Part shown: positions 34,956-44,536 of the stretch, piece after piece
Layout of the letters: each line of letters begins with the position of its first letter
Position numbering within the stretch: the stretch's first letter is position 1
NCBI GenBank assembly: GCA_902768335.1
Contig: CACXKR010000004.1
Span: forward strand, 1 to 53,068
Reading direction: 5' to 3'
Source of the DNA: an uncultured Erysipelotrichaceae bacterium
GTDB lineage: Bacteria > Bacillota_I > Bacilli_A > RFN20 > CAG-826
Length of the DNA: 53,068 bases
The notes under the pieces: generated by a model
What the model was told of the DNA's origin: nothing
What the model saw: the letters and a program-made list of their open reading frames with translations, nothing else
Databases searched by the model: none
Position numbers and translations under genes: made by a program

Positions 34956-36424
34956 CTTTAGAAAAAAAGAAGACTATTTCCGATAATTACATCGCTAGGC
35001 TAAAAAAGATCGCTAAGCGATATTTGAATAAACGCAAATACAATGATTGCTTACAAGTGTTGCACGCTATTTCGTATTATCTTTATGAATATAATCAAAC
35101 CTACATAGATGAAGACGTTGAATCGATGCTTCTTGAAGTTAGTAAAGCACTCGACATCAAACAAGGCCGAACCTATGAATCTATTCCAAACAAAGTTCTT
35201 GTCTTTGATGGCTTTGCTTTTGAAACTCGTGGCGTCATCAAAATGTATTTAAACGCCTTGGTAAAAGGCGGTTTTGAAATAGTCTATCTCTATGATGAAA
35301 ATCGTAGCGTAGATATCCCTGAAATTTTGAAATATTGTAATGAGAATAATATCAAAACTATCACCTATAACGAAAGAGCAAAATTTGTTGATGCTGCTAA
35401 AGAGATTGGTGAAGCGTTTTTAAGAGAAAAACCCGCAAAAGCCTTATTTTATACCTATCCATATGATGTTGCAGCCTATGTTGCATTTGCTTCATTTAAA
35501 GGCTTAACTGAGAGATTTTTAATTGATTTAACTGACCATGCATTTTGGATTGGGAAATACTGCAACGATTTCTTCTGCGGAAGTCGCGAAATGTCGGCAT
35601 ATAATCAGTTCTATCAACGTCACATACCGAAAGAACAACTTATTAAACTCGGAGTCAATCTAATTGTTGAAAAATGCGATTCACACGATCCGCTTCCATT
35701 TGATGAGACCAAGACTAGATACATTTTTAGTGGCGGTGCTTTATACAAAACATTAGGAGATCCAAACAATTACTACTATAAAATTGTTGACCACATCCTT
35801 GAAAACCACAAAGATGTCGTTTTCCTTTACGCTGGATATGGTGATGATAGCGAAATGAAAGTCATTTTAAAGAAATATCCAGAACGTGCTTTCTACATTA
35901 ATGAAAGAAAAGATTATTACTATTTGATTCAGAATTGTGTCTTCTATTTAAATACTTATCCAATGTTTGGTGGAATGATGATGAAATATTCCGCTCTAGC
36001 AGGGAAACTTCCTATTACTTTAAAACATAGTTCAGATTCAGACGGTTTGCTCCTTCATCAAAAGGAACTTGGTATTGAATATGATAGTTACGATGACCTG
36101 ATCAAAGACGTTGATCATCTTTTAGATGATGAAAATTATCTAAAACAAAGAGAAAGTAAACTTCAAGGCTCGGTTATAACTGAAGAAAGATTTGTCAACA
36201 ATCTAAAGAACGCTTTGCTTAATCACAAAACTGATTATGAACATAGTTATGAACAACTAGATACCGAAAAATTTAGGAAAGAATATCTTGAAAGACATAA
36301 CCATAGAAGGTTAAGTTCAGAATTATTGTCTAGACATTACCATTCTTGTTTTATTAAAATCTTTCCAATCAAATATATTTGTCATAATTCACTTAAATTG
36401 ATGAAAAAGGTTTTCAAGAGGTAA
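34952..36424 (+). CDS. Probable GT-B-fold glycosyltransferase
   Basis: A 490-residue soluble protein. The first ~70 residues are helical and Lys-rich, like TPR-type helices (YLNKRKYNDCLQVLHAISYY). The rest has two Rossmann-like halves: NKVLVFDGFAFETRGVIKMYL and, in the C-terminal half, YIFSGGALYKT, VVFLYAGYGDDSEM and LNTYPMFGGMMMKYSALAGK, resembling the donor-binding half of GT-B enzymes. No exact CAZy family could be named. The four-base overlap with wzx and its position support a role in repeat-unit assembly. Confidence 0.6.
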   Translation: MTLEKKKTISDNYIARLKKIAKRYLNKRKYNDCLQVLHAISYYLYEYNQTYIDEDVESMLLEVSKALDIKQGRTYESIPNKVLVFDGFAFETRGVIKMYLNALVKGGFEIVYLYDENRSVDIPEILKYCNENNIKTITYNERAKFVDAAKEIGEAFLREKPAKALFYTYPYDVAAYVAFASFKGLTERFLIDLTDHAFWIGKYCNDFFCGSREMSAYNQFYQRHIPKEQLIKLGVNLIVEKCDSHDPLPFDETKTRYIFSGGALYKTLGDPNNYYYKIVDHILENHKDVVFLYAGYGDDSEMKVILKKYPERAFYINERKDYYYLIQNCVFYLNTYPMFGGMMMKYSALAGKLPITLKHSSDSDGLLLHQKELGIEYDSYDDLIKDVDHLLDDENYLKQRESKLQGSVITEERFVNNLKNALLNHKTDYEHSYEQLDTEKFRKEYLERHNHRRLSSELLSRHYHSCFIKIFPIKYICHNSLKLMKKVFKR

Positions 36425-36429
36425 AAATT

Positions 36430-37578
36430 ATGCGCGATTTCGTTGCCGAAAGAATTAAAAAGATGAAACCCTCTGGAATTAGAGAATTTTTTAACTATGC
36501 TTCTGAAAGACCTGAAGTTGTTTCTCTGGGTGTTGGAGAACCAGATTTTGTCACTCCAAAACCAATTATTGAGGCTGCGAAAAAATCTCTCGATGAAGGC
36601 AAAACATTTTATACGTCAAACCAAGGTTTGCCCTCTTTAAGAAAAAAGATCTCGAATTATCTTTCGAGTCGTTTTGATATTCATTACGATGCCGATGAAA
36701 TGATTTTGACTGCCGGTAGCAGCCAAGGTATTCTTGCTGCTTTGATGGCGATTATTAATCCGGGCGATGAAATTATTGTCACTGAGCCAACTTATATCTG
36801 CTATGTTCCGGATATTGAAATGTGCGGTGGGAAAGCGGTTGTTATAACTTTATCGAGCGATAACGAATATAAACTGACTCCTGAAGTATTAAAAAAGTAT
36901 ATTACCCCTAAGACTAAAGCTATCTTCCTTAGTTATCCAAATAACCCGACTGGCGCAATAATGACAAGAGAAGAACTTGAAGGTATTGCTCCAATTATTT
37001 TAGAAAACGATTTATTTGTTATTTCTGATGAAATATATGCCGAGCTTACTTATGGTAGTAGGCATTGTTCAATCGCTTCGTTTGATGGTTTTAAAGAAAG
37101 AACAATTCTAGTCTCTGGTTTTTCAAAAGCTTTTGCGATGACTGGTTGGAGGCTAGGTTATGTCTGTGCTCCAAAAGAAATATTGGATCAAATCTTAAAG
37201 ATTCAACAATATATTATGCTAAGCGCTCCAACGACTGCTCAATATGGTGCAAAAGCAGCTTTAGACGAATGCATTCCTGATATGGAAAATATGGTCAAAG
37301 AATATGACCGTCGTAGACAATATCTACTTTCCTCATTTAAAGAATTAGGAGTTGATTGTTTTGATGCTCGCGGAGCGTTCTACCTTTTCCCATCGATTAA
37401 AAAATTTAATTTAAGTAGTAGAGAGTTCTGTTTAAAACTCCTCAATGACTATGATGTTTTAGTCGTCCCTGGGACCGCTTTTGGCGATAGTGGTGAAGGC
37501 TATATCCGCATCAGCTATGCCACAAGCATGGAAAGATTAAAAATCTTCATCGAAACCTTACGCAAAGTTTTGAAATAA
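36430..37578 (+). CDS. Class I/II PLP aminotransferase (PatA/AspC type)
   Basis: A 382-residue fold-type I aminotransferase. The PLP Lys233 is in VSGFSKAFAMTGWRLGY, the Asn and Asp ligands in SYPNNPTGAI and ISDEIYAE, and SLGVGEPDF at the N terminus is the substrate-arginine-arm region. It resembles aspartate/aromatic or N-acetyl-diaminopimelate aminotransferases rather than sugar transaminases. It lies inside the polysaccharide operon (5 nt after the previous gene), where it might supply an amino acid for the ATP-grasp ligase; alternatively it is a metabolic gene caught in the locus. It is followed by a hairpin-rich gap. Confidence 0.85.
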   Translation: MRDFVAERIKKMKPSGIREFFNYASERPEVVSLGVGEPDFVTPKPIIEAAKKSLDEGKTFYTSNQGLPSLRKKISNYLSSRFDIHYDADEMILTAGSSQGILAALMAIINPGDEIIVTEPTYICYVPDIEMCGGKAVVITLSSDNEYKLTPEVLKKYITPKTKAIFLSYPNNPTGAIMTREELEGIAPIILENDLFVISDEIYAELTYGSRHCSIASFDGFKERTILVSGFSKAFAMTGWRLGYVCAPKEILDQILKIQQYIMLSAPTTAQYGAKAALDECIPDMENMVKEYDRRRQYLLSSFKELGVDCFDARGAFYLFPSIKKFNLSSREFCLKLLNDYDVLVVPGTAFGDSGEGYIRISYATSMERLKIFIETLRKVLK

Positions 37579-37584
37579 TAGCGA

Positions 37585-37680
37585 TGTAAAACTTTGTTTT
37601 ACAATCTATAATACCATTAACAATAAATAAAGATATAGATACCTTCTAAAGCAATATTTTGCTTTTTGTAATATCTTTTT
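37585..37680 (+). terminator. Hairpin pair between aminotransferase and wecG
   Basis: First hairpin: tgtaaaac (37585-37592) / gttttaca (37596-37603), perfect 8 bp. Second: aaagcaa (37648-37654) / ttgcttt (37659-37665), which can be extended by agatat (37631-37636) / atatct (37670-37675) and ends in a T-run. Possible partial terminator splitting the plus-strand operon; GATAAT at 37695-37700 may restart transcription six bases before the next ATG. Confidence 0.5.
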
Positions 37681-37706
37681 GTCTTATTTTATAAGATAAT
37701 GTTTGT

Positions 37707-38489
37707 ATGAAATTTCCATTCTTAGGAATTAGAATAGACGACATTAGCAAAGAAGAACTGCTTAAACAGTATTCTTTAGATATTGATCAAAACAAGAAAA
37801 CTTTGACTGTAACATCAAACCTCGACACCTTACGTTTATGTTACAAAGATAAAGAAGTTCGTGCAGCCTATAACCTTGGGACTTATTCTACTATCGATGG
37901 AGTTCCTCTTCTTTGGATTGCTAAGTGGCTAAAACTTAAAAACCTAAAAACAAAGATTTCTGGGTCTGATTTAGGAATAGATGTTTTAAAACTCTTAAAT
38001 GAGAAAAAAGGCAAATTATTCCTATTTGGTGGAAAAGAAGGCGTTGCGACAAAGGCTAAAGAAAAAATCAATGAACAATATCCTGAAATTAATGTTGTTG
38101 GTACTTCAACACCAGAATTTGGTTATGAAAAAAACGAAGAGCTTTGTAAACAATATATCGAAGAGATTAATGCTTCTAAACCAGATGTCGTTTTCTTATG
38201 TACAGGTTGTCCTAAGACCGAAAAGTTTTTCGCAAAACATTATGATTTATTTACGAATGCAGCATATTTCACCATTGGAGCGACAATCGATTTTATTGCT
38301 GGAAGCGTCAAACGCGCTCCAAAATGGATGAGTAAAATTGGTCTAGAATGGCTCTATCGTTTAACCAAAGATTTTAGACGTCTCTTTAAGAGATATTGGC
38401 TAGATGGCTGGTTTTTGATTAAAATATGGTTTGTTACCCATTTTAATAAAAAGAAAGTTAATAAATTAAACGACGAATTATCGTCATGA
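37707..38489 (+). CDS. WecG/TagA/CpsF family glycosyltransferase (GT26)
   Basis: A 260-residue GT26 enzyme. The conserved TIDGVPLLW (catalytic Asp), [28 protein letters not shown], and [17 protein letters not shown] blocks are all present. TagA and WecG transfer N-acetylmannosamine-type sugars to undecaprenyl-PP-GlcNAc, so this is likely the second, or another early, step of repeat-unit assembly. The C-terminal basic/amphipathic segment ([19 protein letters not shown]) matches the membrane-association tail of TagA. No ribosome binding site is seen; a -10-like GATAAT lies six bases upstream. Confidence 0.88.
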   Translation: MKFPFLGIRIDDISKEELLKQYSLDIDQNKKTLTVTSNLDTLRLCYKDKEVRAAYNLGTYSTIDGVPLLWIAKWLKLKNLKTKISGSDLGIDVLKLLNEKKGKLFLFGGKEGVATKAKEKINEQYPEINVVGTSTPEFGYEKNEELCKQYIEEINASKPDVVFLCTGCPKTEKFFAKHYDLFTNAAYFTIGATIDFIAGSVKRAPKWMSKIGLEWLYRLTKDFRRLFKRYWLDGWFLIKIWFVTHFNKKKVNKLNDELSS

Positions 38490-38500
38490 AAGGATTTCTT

Positions 38501-39388
38501 ATGAAAGGTATTATTCTTGCAGGAGGAAGTGGAACTAGATTATATCCACTTACCAAAGTTACTAGTAAACAACTTTTACCAGTTTACGATAAACCAATGA
38601 TTTATTATCCGCTCAGCATTTTAATGCTAGCAGGTATTAGAGATATTTTGATTATCTCCACTCCAGAAGACACTCCAAGATTTAAGGAACTCTTAAAAGA
38701 TGGTTCCGATTTTGGAATCAATTTATCTTATGTTGTTCAACCATCTCCAGATGGTCTTGCTCAAGCCTTCATCTTAGGTGAAGAGTTTATTGGCGACGAT
38801 GCTTGTGCGATGATTCTTGGCGATAATATCTTTTATGGAAACGGACTTAAACATAGCTTAGCTGAAAGCGTTAAACGCGCTGAAAAGGGTGTTGCTACTG
38901 TCTTTGGCTATTATGTTAACGATCCAGAACGTTTCGGTGTTGTTGAATTTAATCCTGTTACCAAAGAGCCAATCAACATCGTTGAAAAACCGAAAGAGCC
39001 TAAATCCAACTACGCTGTTACAGGTTTATATTTCTATCCAAAGGGTGTTTCCAAAGTTGCAAAAGGTATTAAACCTTCACCACGTGGAGAACTTGAAATC
39101 ACCGATTTAAACAACGTTTATCTTAACGAGAAAAAACTTTCGATAGAATTTTTAGGACGCGGTTGTTCTTGGCTTGATACCGGAACTCACGAATCACTTG
39201 TTGATGCATCAATCTTTGTTAAAACTATCGAAGATAAAATGGGCTTAAAGATTTCCTGCCCAGAAGAAATCGGGTTTAGAAATGGTTGGCTAAAAAAAGA
39301 ACGTTTATTATCTATTGGTCAATCTATGGCGAAAAATCAATATGGTAGACATTTAATCAATGTCGCTGAAGGGAAGATTCTTGAATAA
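38501..39388 (+). CDS. rmlA: Glucose-1-phosphate thymidylyltransferase
   Basis: A 295-residue nucleotidyltransferase producing dTDP-glucose from glucose-1-phosphate and dTTP. Motifs: [17 protein letters not shown] at the N terminus, [22 protein letters not shown], and [19 protein letters not shown]. The ATG at 38501 is chosen because GAAAGGA sits about eight nt upstream; an earlier in-frame ATG at 38486 overlaps the previous gene. It feeds both the dTDP-rhamnose and the dTDP-Fuc4N branches. rmlC follows one base after the stop. Confidence 0.95.
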   Translation: MKGIILAGGSGTRLYPLTKVTSKQLLPVYDKPMIYYPLSILMLAGIRDILIISTPEDTPRFKELLKDGSDFGINLSYVVQPSPDGLAQAFILGEEFIGDDACAMILGDNIFYGNGLKHSLAESVKRAEKGVATVFGYYVNDPERFGVVEFNPVTKEPINIVEKPKEPKSNYAVTGLYFYPKGVSKVAKGIKPSPRGELEITDLNNVYLNEKKLSIEFLGRGCSWLDTGTHESLVDASIFVKTIEDKMGLKISCPEEIGFRNGWLKKERLLSIGQSMAKNQYGRHLINVAEGKILE

Positions 39389-39389
39389 T

Positions 39390-39953
39390 ATGGATAAGAC
39401 AGTTGGTAATTTTACATTTCATGAAACATCAATCAAAGGTGTCTACCGCATCGAGGTCAAACGTTTTGGTGATGAACGCGGTTATTTTATGGAGACTTAT
39501 AAAAAGTCTGACTTCGATGAAGCTGGTTTAAAATATAATTTCATCCAAGATAACCAATCCAAATCTAAAAAAGGTGTTCTTCGCGGTCTTCATTTGCAAA
39601 AACAATTCCCTCAAGCAAAGCTTGTTCGTTGCATTGAAGGCGAAGTTTTCGATGTCTGTGTCGATTTAAGAAAAGGTTCACCTACCTTTGGTAAATATGA
39701 ATGTAGTATTCTCTCCGCTGAAAAAGGCAATCAGTTTATGATTCCTAAGGGATTCGCTCACGGTTTCTTAGTTTTAAGTGAAAGCGCGACATTTTGTTAC
39801 AAAGTAGATGAGCTATATCATCCAGAAGATGAAGTTGGTATCGCCTATAATGATGAAGATCTAAATGTTGAATGGCCTTTAGAATTTGAGCCAATCCTAT
39901 CCGAAAAGGATAAAAAACAAAAATCATTCAAGGAAGTAATTAAACTTTTGTAA
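39390..39953 (+). CDS. rmlC: dTDP-4-dehydrorhamnose 3,5-epimerase
   Basis: About 187 residues, a cupin-fold epimerase. Conserved RFGDERGYFMETY, FIQDNQSKSKKGVLRGLHLQ (catalytic His in the last part), VRCIEGEVFDVCVDLRKGSPTFG, and IPKGFAHGFLVL are all present. It converts dTDP-4-keto-6-deoxyglucose to dTDP-4-keto-L-rhamnose. The ATG at 39390 is supported by AAGGGAAG upstream. It lies between rmlA and the gene carrying RmlD. Confidence 0.94.
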   Translation: MDKTVGNFTFHETSIKGVYRIEVKRFGDERGYFMETYKKSDFDEAGLKYNFIQDNQSKSKKGVLRGLHLQKQFPQAKLVRCIEGEVFDVCVDLRKGSPTFGKYECSILSAEKGNQFMIPKGFAHGFLVLSESATFCYKVDELYHPEDEVGIAYNDEDLNVEWPLEFEPILSEKDKKQKSFKEVIKLL

Positions 39954-39954
39954 T

Positions 39955-41754
39955 ATGAAAGACGTTTCGATTGTTTTAGTTAACTTTAACGCGTGCGCAT
40001 TATGCGTGGGCGCTGTTAAGAGCATATCCCAGAAATCGGATGGCTTTAGTTATGAAACAATCGTCGTCGATAATTCTAATAATCCTAGCGAACTATCTAA
40101 TCTAAAAGAGTCTTTAAAACAATATGGCACTAAGGTGATAGATGCTAGAGGTAACGTTGGTTTCGGTGCTGCAAATAACATCGGAGCAAATCGTGCAGAA
40201 GGAAAATATCTTTTCTTCCTCAACAATGACACATTGCTAGTGAATAACGCTATTTATGAATTGTTTAAATTCATGGAAGAACATAATGATGTTGGAGTAG
40301 TCGGAAGTAACTTATATAACAAAGAAAACCAACCGACCCATTCCTTTATTCCGGTCGAGAAAAACATTGCTTTTGAAAAGAAATACGAATCGATTCGTGG
40401 ACATATTAAATATATTTCAAGAGGCAAAAGGTTTGACTTTAACTATAGTGACACCCCACTAGAGATTCATGGCTATTGTTGTGGCGCAGCCTTCATGATG
40501 AGAAAAGAAGACTTTGATAAGCTCGGTGGTTTTGATAAGGACATCTTCATGTATGGCGAAGAATCACTTCTTGAATATCGCTTAATTCATGAACTGAATA
40601 AAAAGATTTATAACATCTCATCTTCAAAAATAATTCATTTTGAAGGCTCTTCCTATGATTCATTTTCTCAAAGGAGGATTCGTGAAGTTGCTTTAGGCAC
40701 TTCCACCTATTACCGCAAAGCCTTCAATTTAGGGGAAGCAATCAAATATTTAAAATTTCATTATAAGAATTTCAAAAGAAAAAGATTGTTATCCGCTCTT
40801 TTGTTAAAGAGAAAATTATCTAAACAATTTAAAATAAAAGCTCAAATATATTTGAATCAATTAAAAGTTGAGGAAGGTAAACAAAAGATGAAAATACTCG
40901 TTACCGGTGTCAAAGGTCAACTCGGCTACGACTGCGTTAAAGAACTCACAAAAAGAGGTTATAAAAATGTTCTTGGTATCGATATCAATGAACTCGATAT
41001 AACCAATGAAAAGGCAGTGCATAAATTCATAAACGAATATAAACCTGATGTCGTGATGCATAATGCAGCCTGGACAGCAGTGGATAAAGCTGAAGAGATG
41101 AAAGACCTCGTTTACAAAGTAAATGCCTTAGGTCCTAAATATATCGCTGAAGCCTGCAAGGAGGCCGGAGCGAAACTTGTCTATATTTCAACCGACTATG
41201 TCTTTGATGGTAAAGGCGACAAACCTTTTGAAGTTGATTCTCCAAAAGTAGGATTATCTACCTATGGTAGAACCAAAGCTCAAGGCGAGGATTTTGTCAT
41301 CTCGAGTTTAGATAAGTATTTCATCGTCCGTATCTCGTGGGTATTTGGTATCAACGGCAATAACTTTGTTAAAACAATGTTAAAACTTGCAGATAACGGC
41401 AAAAAAGAGTTAAATGTTGTCTCTGATCAAATTGGTTCAGTTACATATACGCCTGATTTAGCGAGATTACTTGTCGATATGATTGAAACCGACAAATATG
41501 GCATCTATCATGCGACGAACGAAGGCTATATTTCTTGGGCGGATTTCGCAAAAGAAATATTCGCTTTAGCAAACAAAGATGTTAAGGTTAACTATGTTAC
41601 AACCGAAGAATATAAAAAGCTTGTTCCAAATCAAACGGATCGTCCTCTCAATTCACGTTTATCAAAGAAATCACTTGACGATGCTGGATTTAGAAGATTA
41701 CCAGATTGGAAAGACGCTTTAGAAAGATATCTCAAAGAGATAAAAGAGAATTAA
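39955..41754 (+). CDS. rmlD: GT2 glycosyltransferase fused to RmlD (dTDP-4-dehydrorhamnose reductase)
   Basis: A 599-residue fusion. Residues 1-311 are a GT2 glycosyltransferase of the rhamnosyltransferase (WbbL-like) type: [38 protein letters not shown] (donor metal site) and [13 protein letters not shown]. Residues 312-599 are a full-length Rml[14 protein letters not shown] (NADPH site), [23 protein letters not shown], the YGRTKAQGE catalytic Tyr/Lys, and [12 protein letters not shown]. So one chain may make dTDP-L-rhamnose and use it. The junction keeps an AGGAAGG site and ATG (40888), so separate RmlD translation is also possible. Confidence 0.93.
   Translation: MKDVSIVLVNFNACALCVGAVKSISQKSDGFSYETIVVDNSNNPSELSNLKESLKQYGTKVIDARGNVGFGAANNIGANRAEGKYLFFLNNDTLLVNNAIYELFKFMEEHNDVGVVGSNLYNKENQPTHSFIPVEKNIAFEKKYESIRGHIKYISRGKRFDFNYSDTPLEIHGYCCGAAFMMRKEDFDKLGGFDKDIFMYGEESLLEYRLIHELNKKIYNISSSKIIHFEGSSYDSFSQRRIREVALGTSTYYRKAFNLGEAIKYLKFHYKNFKRKRLLSALLLKRKLSKQFKIKAQIYLNQLKVEEGKQKMKILVTGVKGQLGYDCVKELTKRGYKNVLGIDINELDITNEKAVHKFINEYKPDVVMHNAAWTAVDKAEEMKDLVYKVNALGPKYIAEACKEAGAKLVYISTDYVFDGKGDKPFEVDSPKVGLSTYGRTKAQGEDFVISSLDKYFIVRISWVFGINGNNFVKTMLKLADNGKKELNVVSDQIGSVTYTPDLARLLVDMIETDKYGIYHATNEGYISWADFAKEIFALANKDVKVNYVTTEEYKKLVPNQTDRPLNSRLSKKSLDDAGFRRLPDWKDALERYLKEIKEN
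40871..40890 (+). promoter_or_regulatory. Internal ribosome binding site and ATG of rmlD inside the fusion
   Basis: AGGAAGG (40871-40877) lies ten nt before an in-frame ATG at 40888 that is the exact start of the RmlD domain. It may be the relic, or still working, start site of a once separate rmlD gene. Confidence 0.6.
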
Positions 41755-41755
41755 T

Positions 41756-42388
41756 ATGATTAAAGAACACTTAAAGAGGCGAAAAATCAACAAACTTTGG
41801 CGAAGCAAGAACAAACACAATTCAACGACAATTGTTTTATATGATAACAATGTTGAGTCGCTTGATAATGTCCATGTCGGTCGCTACACCTACGGTGAGA
41901 TTAAACCATTTATCTTTAGCAAAGATTATCACCTAAGAATTGGTAGTTTCTGTTCAATTGCCCCAAATGTTTGCTTTGTAGTTTCTGGAGACCATCATTT
42001 AGATCATCTGACCTCGTTTCCATTTTATTCAAAATGTATCGATGGTAGAAGCGAAGCAATCTCCAAAGGAGATATCGTTATTGAAGACGATGTTTGGATC
42101 GGCGTAAATGCAACCATTCTTTCTGGCGTTAAAATCGCTCAAGGTGCAGTTGTTGCTGCAGGTGCAGTTGTTACCAAAGACGTGCCTCCATATGCGATTG
42201 TAGGGGGTAATCCTGCTAAAGTTATTAAATATCGCTTCGATGAAGCAACCATTAAAAAGTTACTAAAAATTGATTTCGATAAAATTAACGATGAATATAT
42301 TAAAAATAATCTAGATTCGTTATACGAAAAGATAGATTCAAAAAATATCGATGTTTTATTAAAAGACATTTCGAAAAAAGGAGAATAA
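41756..42388 (+). CDS. Hexapeptide-repeat acyltransferase (CatB/XAT-like)
   Basis: A 210-residue left-handed beta-helix acyltransferase. The start of the helix is [31 protein letters not shown], with the conserved catalytic His in the SGDHHLDH loop; later coils are [53 protein letters not shown]. Such proteins acetylate sugars or amino sugars on surface glycans. It could N-acetylate dTDP-Fuc4N in place of WecD, or O-acetylate the polymer. Its start follows the fusion gene stop by one base and rmlB begins two bases after its own stop. Confidence 0.85.
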   Translation: MIKEHLKRRKINKLWRSKNKHNSTTIVLYDNNVESLDNVHVGRYTYGEIKPFIFSKDYHLRIGSFCSIAPNVCFVVSGDHHLDHLTSFPFYSKCIDGRSEAISKGDIVIEDDVWIGVNATILSGVKIAQGAVVAAGAVVTKDVPPYAIVGGNPAKVIKYRFDEATIKKLLKIDFDKINDEYIKNNLDSLYEKIDSKNIDVLLKDISKKGE

Positions 42389-42390
42389 TT

Positions 42391-43404
42391 ATGGCGAAAT
42401 TCTTAGTTACTGGAGGAGCCGGATTTATCGGTGGAAACTTCCTCCACATCATGACCAACAAATACCCAGAGGATGAATACGTTTGTCTCGACGCTTTAAC
42501 GTATGCGGGCAATATGGAGACGCTTGAACCGATTATGAACAAGAAAAACTTCAAGTTTGTCCATATGAATATCTGTGACCGCGAAAACGTCTTCAAACTC
42601 TTTGAAAAAGAACATTTTGATTACGTTATTAACTTTGCTGCTGAATCACATGTTGACCGCAGCATTGAAAACCCAGAAATTTTTCTAAAGACAAATATCT
42701 TAGGAACGCAAGTTTTAATGGATGCTTGCCGTAAATACGGCATCAAACGTTATCACCAAGTTTCAACAGATGAAGTTTATGGTGATCTCCCACTTGATCG
42801 TCCTGATTTATTCTTCCACGAAGATACTCCAATTAAAACTTCTTCACCTTATAGCGCTTCGAAAGCTGCGGCTGATTTACTTGTCCTTGCCTATCATAGA
42901 ACCTTTGGTTTACCAGTTACTATTTCACGTTGTTCAAATAACTATGGTCCATATCATTTTCCAGAGAAACTAATTCCGTTAATGATTCAAAAAGCACTTA
43001 GAAACGAACCTTTACCTGTTTATGGAAAAGGTGAGAATGTTCGTGACTGGCTTTATGTTGGTGATCACTGTAACGCAATTGATTTAGTTGTTAGACATGG
43101 TCGCGACGGCGAAGTTTATAACATCGGTGGTCATAACGAAAGAACTAATTTACAAGTTGTTAAAACAATTTTAAAAGCCTTAGATAAACCTGAATCACTT
43201 ATTTCATACGTTAAAGATCGTCCAGGTCACGACCTTCGTTATGCGATGGATCCAACTAAGATCGAAAGCGAATTAGGCTGGAAACCAGAACACAACTTTG
43301 ACACCGGCATTCAAGAAACCATTAAATGGAATTTAGAGAACCAGAAATGGCTACATAACGTTGAATCCGGCGAATACATGAAATGGATGGAGAGATATAA
43401 ATAA
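42391..43404 (+). CDS. rmlB: dTDP-glucose 4,6-dehydratase
   Basis: A 337-residue extended SDR. VTGGAGFIGGNF is the NAD site, NFAAESHVDRSI, VSTDEVYGDLP and YSASKAAAD carry the active-site Thr, Asp-Glu pair, Tyr and Lys, and RCSNNYGPYHFPEKLIP is the family hallmark. It forms dTDP-4-keto-6-deoxyglucose, the branch point between rhamnose (RmlC, RmlD) and Fuc4N (WecE). A GGAG site precedes the ATG. Its TAA overlaps the ATG of the next gene by one base. Confidence 0.96.
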   Translation: MAKFLVTGGAGFIGGNFLHIMTNKYPEDEYVCLDALTYAGNMETLEPIMNKKNFKFVHMNICDRENVFKLFEKEHFDYVINFAAESHVDRSIENPEIFLKTNILGTQVLMDACRKYGIKRYHQVSTDEVYGDLPLDRPDLFFHEDTPIKTSSPYSASKAAADLLVLAYHRTFGLPVTISRCSNNYGPYHFPEKLIPLMIQKALRNEPLPVYGKGENVRDWLYVGDHCNAIDLVVRHGRDGEVYNIGGHNERTNLQVVKTILKALDKPESLISYVKDRPGHDLRYAMDPTKIESELGWKPEHNFDTGIQETIKWNLENQKWLHNVESGEYMKWMERYK

Positions 43405-44528
43405 TGGAAATTAACTCCAACAAAGTTAATGTTATTGCCTTTTATTTGCCACAATTTCACACCATCCCTGAAAACGATGATGCTTATGGCAAAGGTTTTA
43501 CTGAATGGACAAACGTTAAAAAGGCCAAACCACTCTTCGAAGGTCATAGACAACCTCGAGTACCTTTAAACGACAATTATTATTGTTTGCTCGATAATGG
43601 TAAAACTATGAAAGAACAAGCTAAACTTGCCCAGGATAATGGGGTGTTTGGCTTTTGCTATTACCATTATTATTTTAAAAACGGAAAGAAACTTCTTGAA
43701 AAGCCTCTTGAGGAAATGCTTGAGAATAAGGAAATCGATATTCCGTTCTGCATGTGTTGGGCTAATGAAAACTGGTCCAAAAGATGGGATGGCGGCAATA
43801 ACGAAGTCATCGTTGAGCAAAACTATGATGACCTCGAAGGAATCGAAGAGCATGTTAAATATTTATCAAAATTCCTTGCAGATCCCCGTTATATAACTGT
43901 TAATGGCGCGCCGCTTCTTCTTATTTATAAGCCTGATTTAATTCCAAATGTGAAGCAATATGTCGCTCGCATTAGAGAGTGTTTTAAGAAGAACGGATTC
44001 GACAAAGTTTTTATCGCTTCTCAATTCCCGACATATTATTTAAACAAGAAGCATCTTGAGATCTTTGATTATTATGTTCAATTTGAGCCGATGTTCACTG
44101 ATTACCGTGTGAAACAGGCTGCTCATCCATTTAGACAATTCTTAAAAAGACTCGCCATCAAACTTCATTTATATAAAACAATCAAGAAAGCTCAAAAGAA
44201 GCCGACCTCTCTCACTCATATGAACTATGATGAAAAGTGGCAAAACAATTTATCTTTTAAAGTTAACGATAAAAGACTTATTGCAGGTGCTTTTGCAGAT
44301 TGGGATAATACTGCACGCAATAAAAATGGAACCGTTTATGATGGAGTAAGTGTTGAAAAGTTTGCTTCATATTTTGATTCATTAACTCAAAAAGTGAAAA
44401 AAGAGTATTCTCTACCCATTATTTTCATTAACGCCTGGAATGAATGGGCTGAAGGAACATATCTCGAGCCTGATACCGATCATGAATATGGTTATTTAAA
44501 GGCAATTAAACACGCTATAGAAAAGTAG
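43404..44528 (+). CDS. WbsX-like glycosyltransferase/GH99-like protein
   Basis: A 374-residue protein of the WbsX family (glycoside hydrolase 99-like fold). Highly typical blocks are VIAFYLPQFHTIPENDDAYGKGFTEWTNV, FCYYHYYFKNGKKLLEKP, PFCMCWANENWSKRWDG, and INAWNEWAEGTYLEPD. Members occur in O-antigen and capsule loci and are thought to be glycosyltransferases, but the reaction is not well established. It overlaps rmlB by one base (TAATG), so it is tightly co-expressed. Confidence 0.9.
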   Translation: MEINSNKVNVIAFYLPQFHTIPENDDAYGKGFTEWTNVKKAKPLFEGHRQPRVPLNDNYYCLLDNGKTMKEQAKLAQDNGVFGFCYYHYYFKNGKKLLEKPLEEMLENKEIDIPFCMCWANENWSKRWDGGNNEVIVEQNYDDLEGIEEHVKYLSKFLADPRYITVNGAPLLLIYKPDLIPNVKQYVARIRECFKKNGFDKVFIASQFPTYYLNKKHLEIFDYYVQFEPMFTDYRVKQAAHPFRQFLKRLAIKLHLYKTIKKAQKKPTSLTHMNYDEKWQNNLSFKVNDKRLIAGAFADWDNTARNKNGTVYDGVSVEKFASYFDSLTQKVKKEYSLPIIFINAWNEWAEGTYLEPDTDHEYGYLKAIKHAIEK

Positions 44529-44536
44529 GTGATTAT

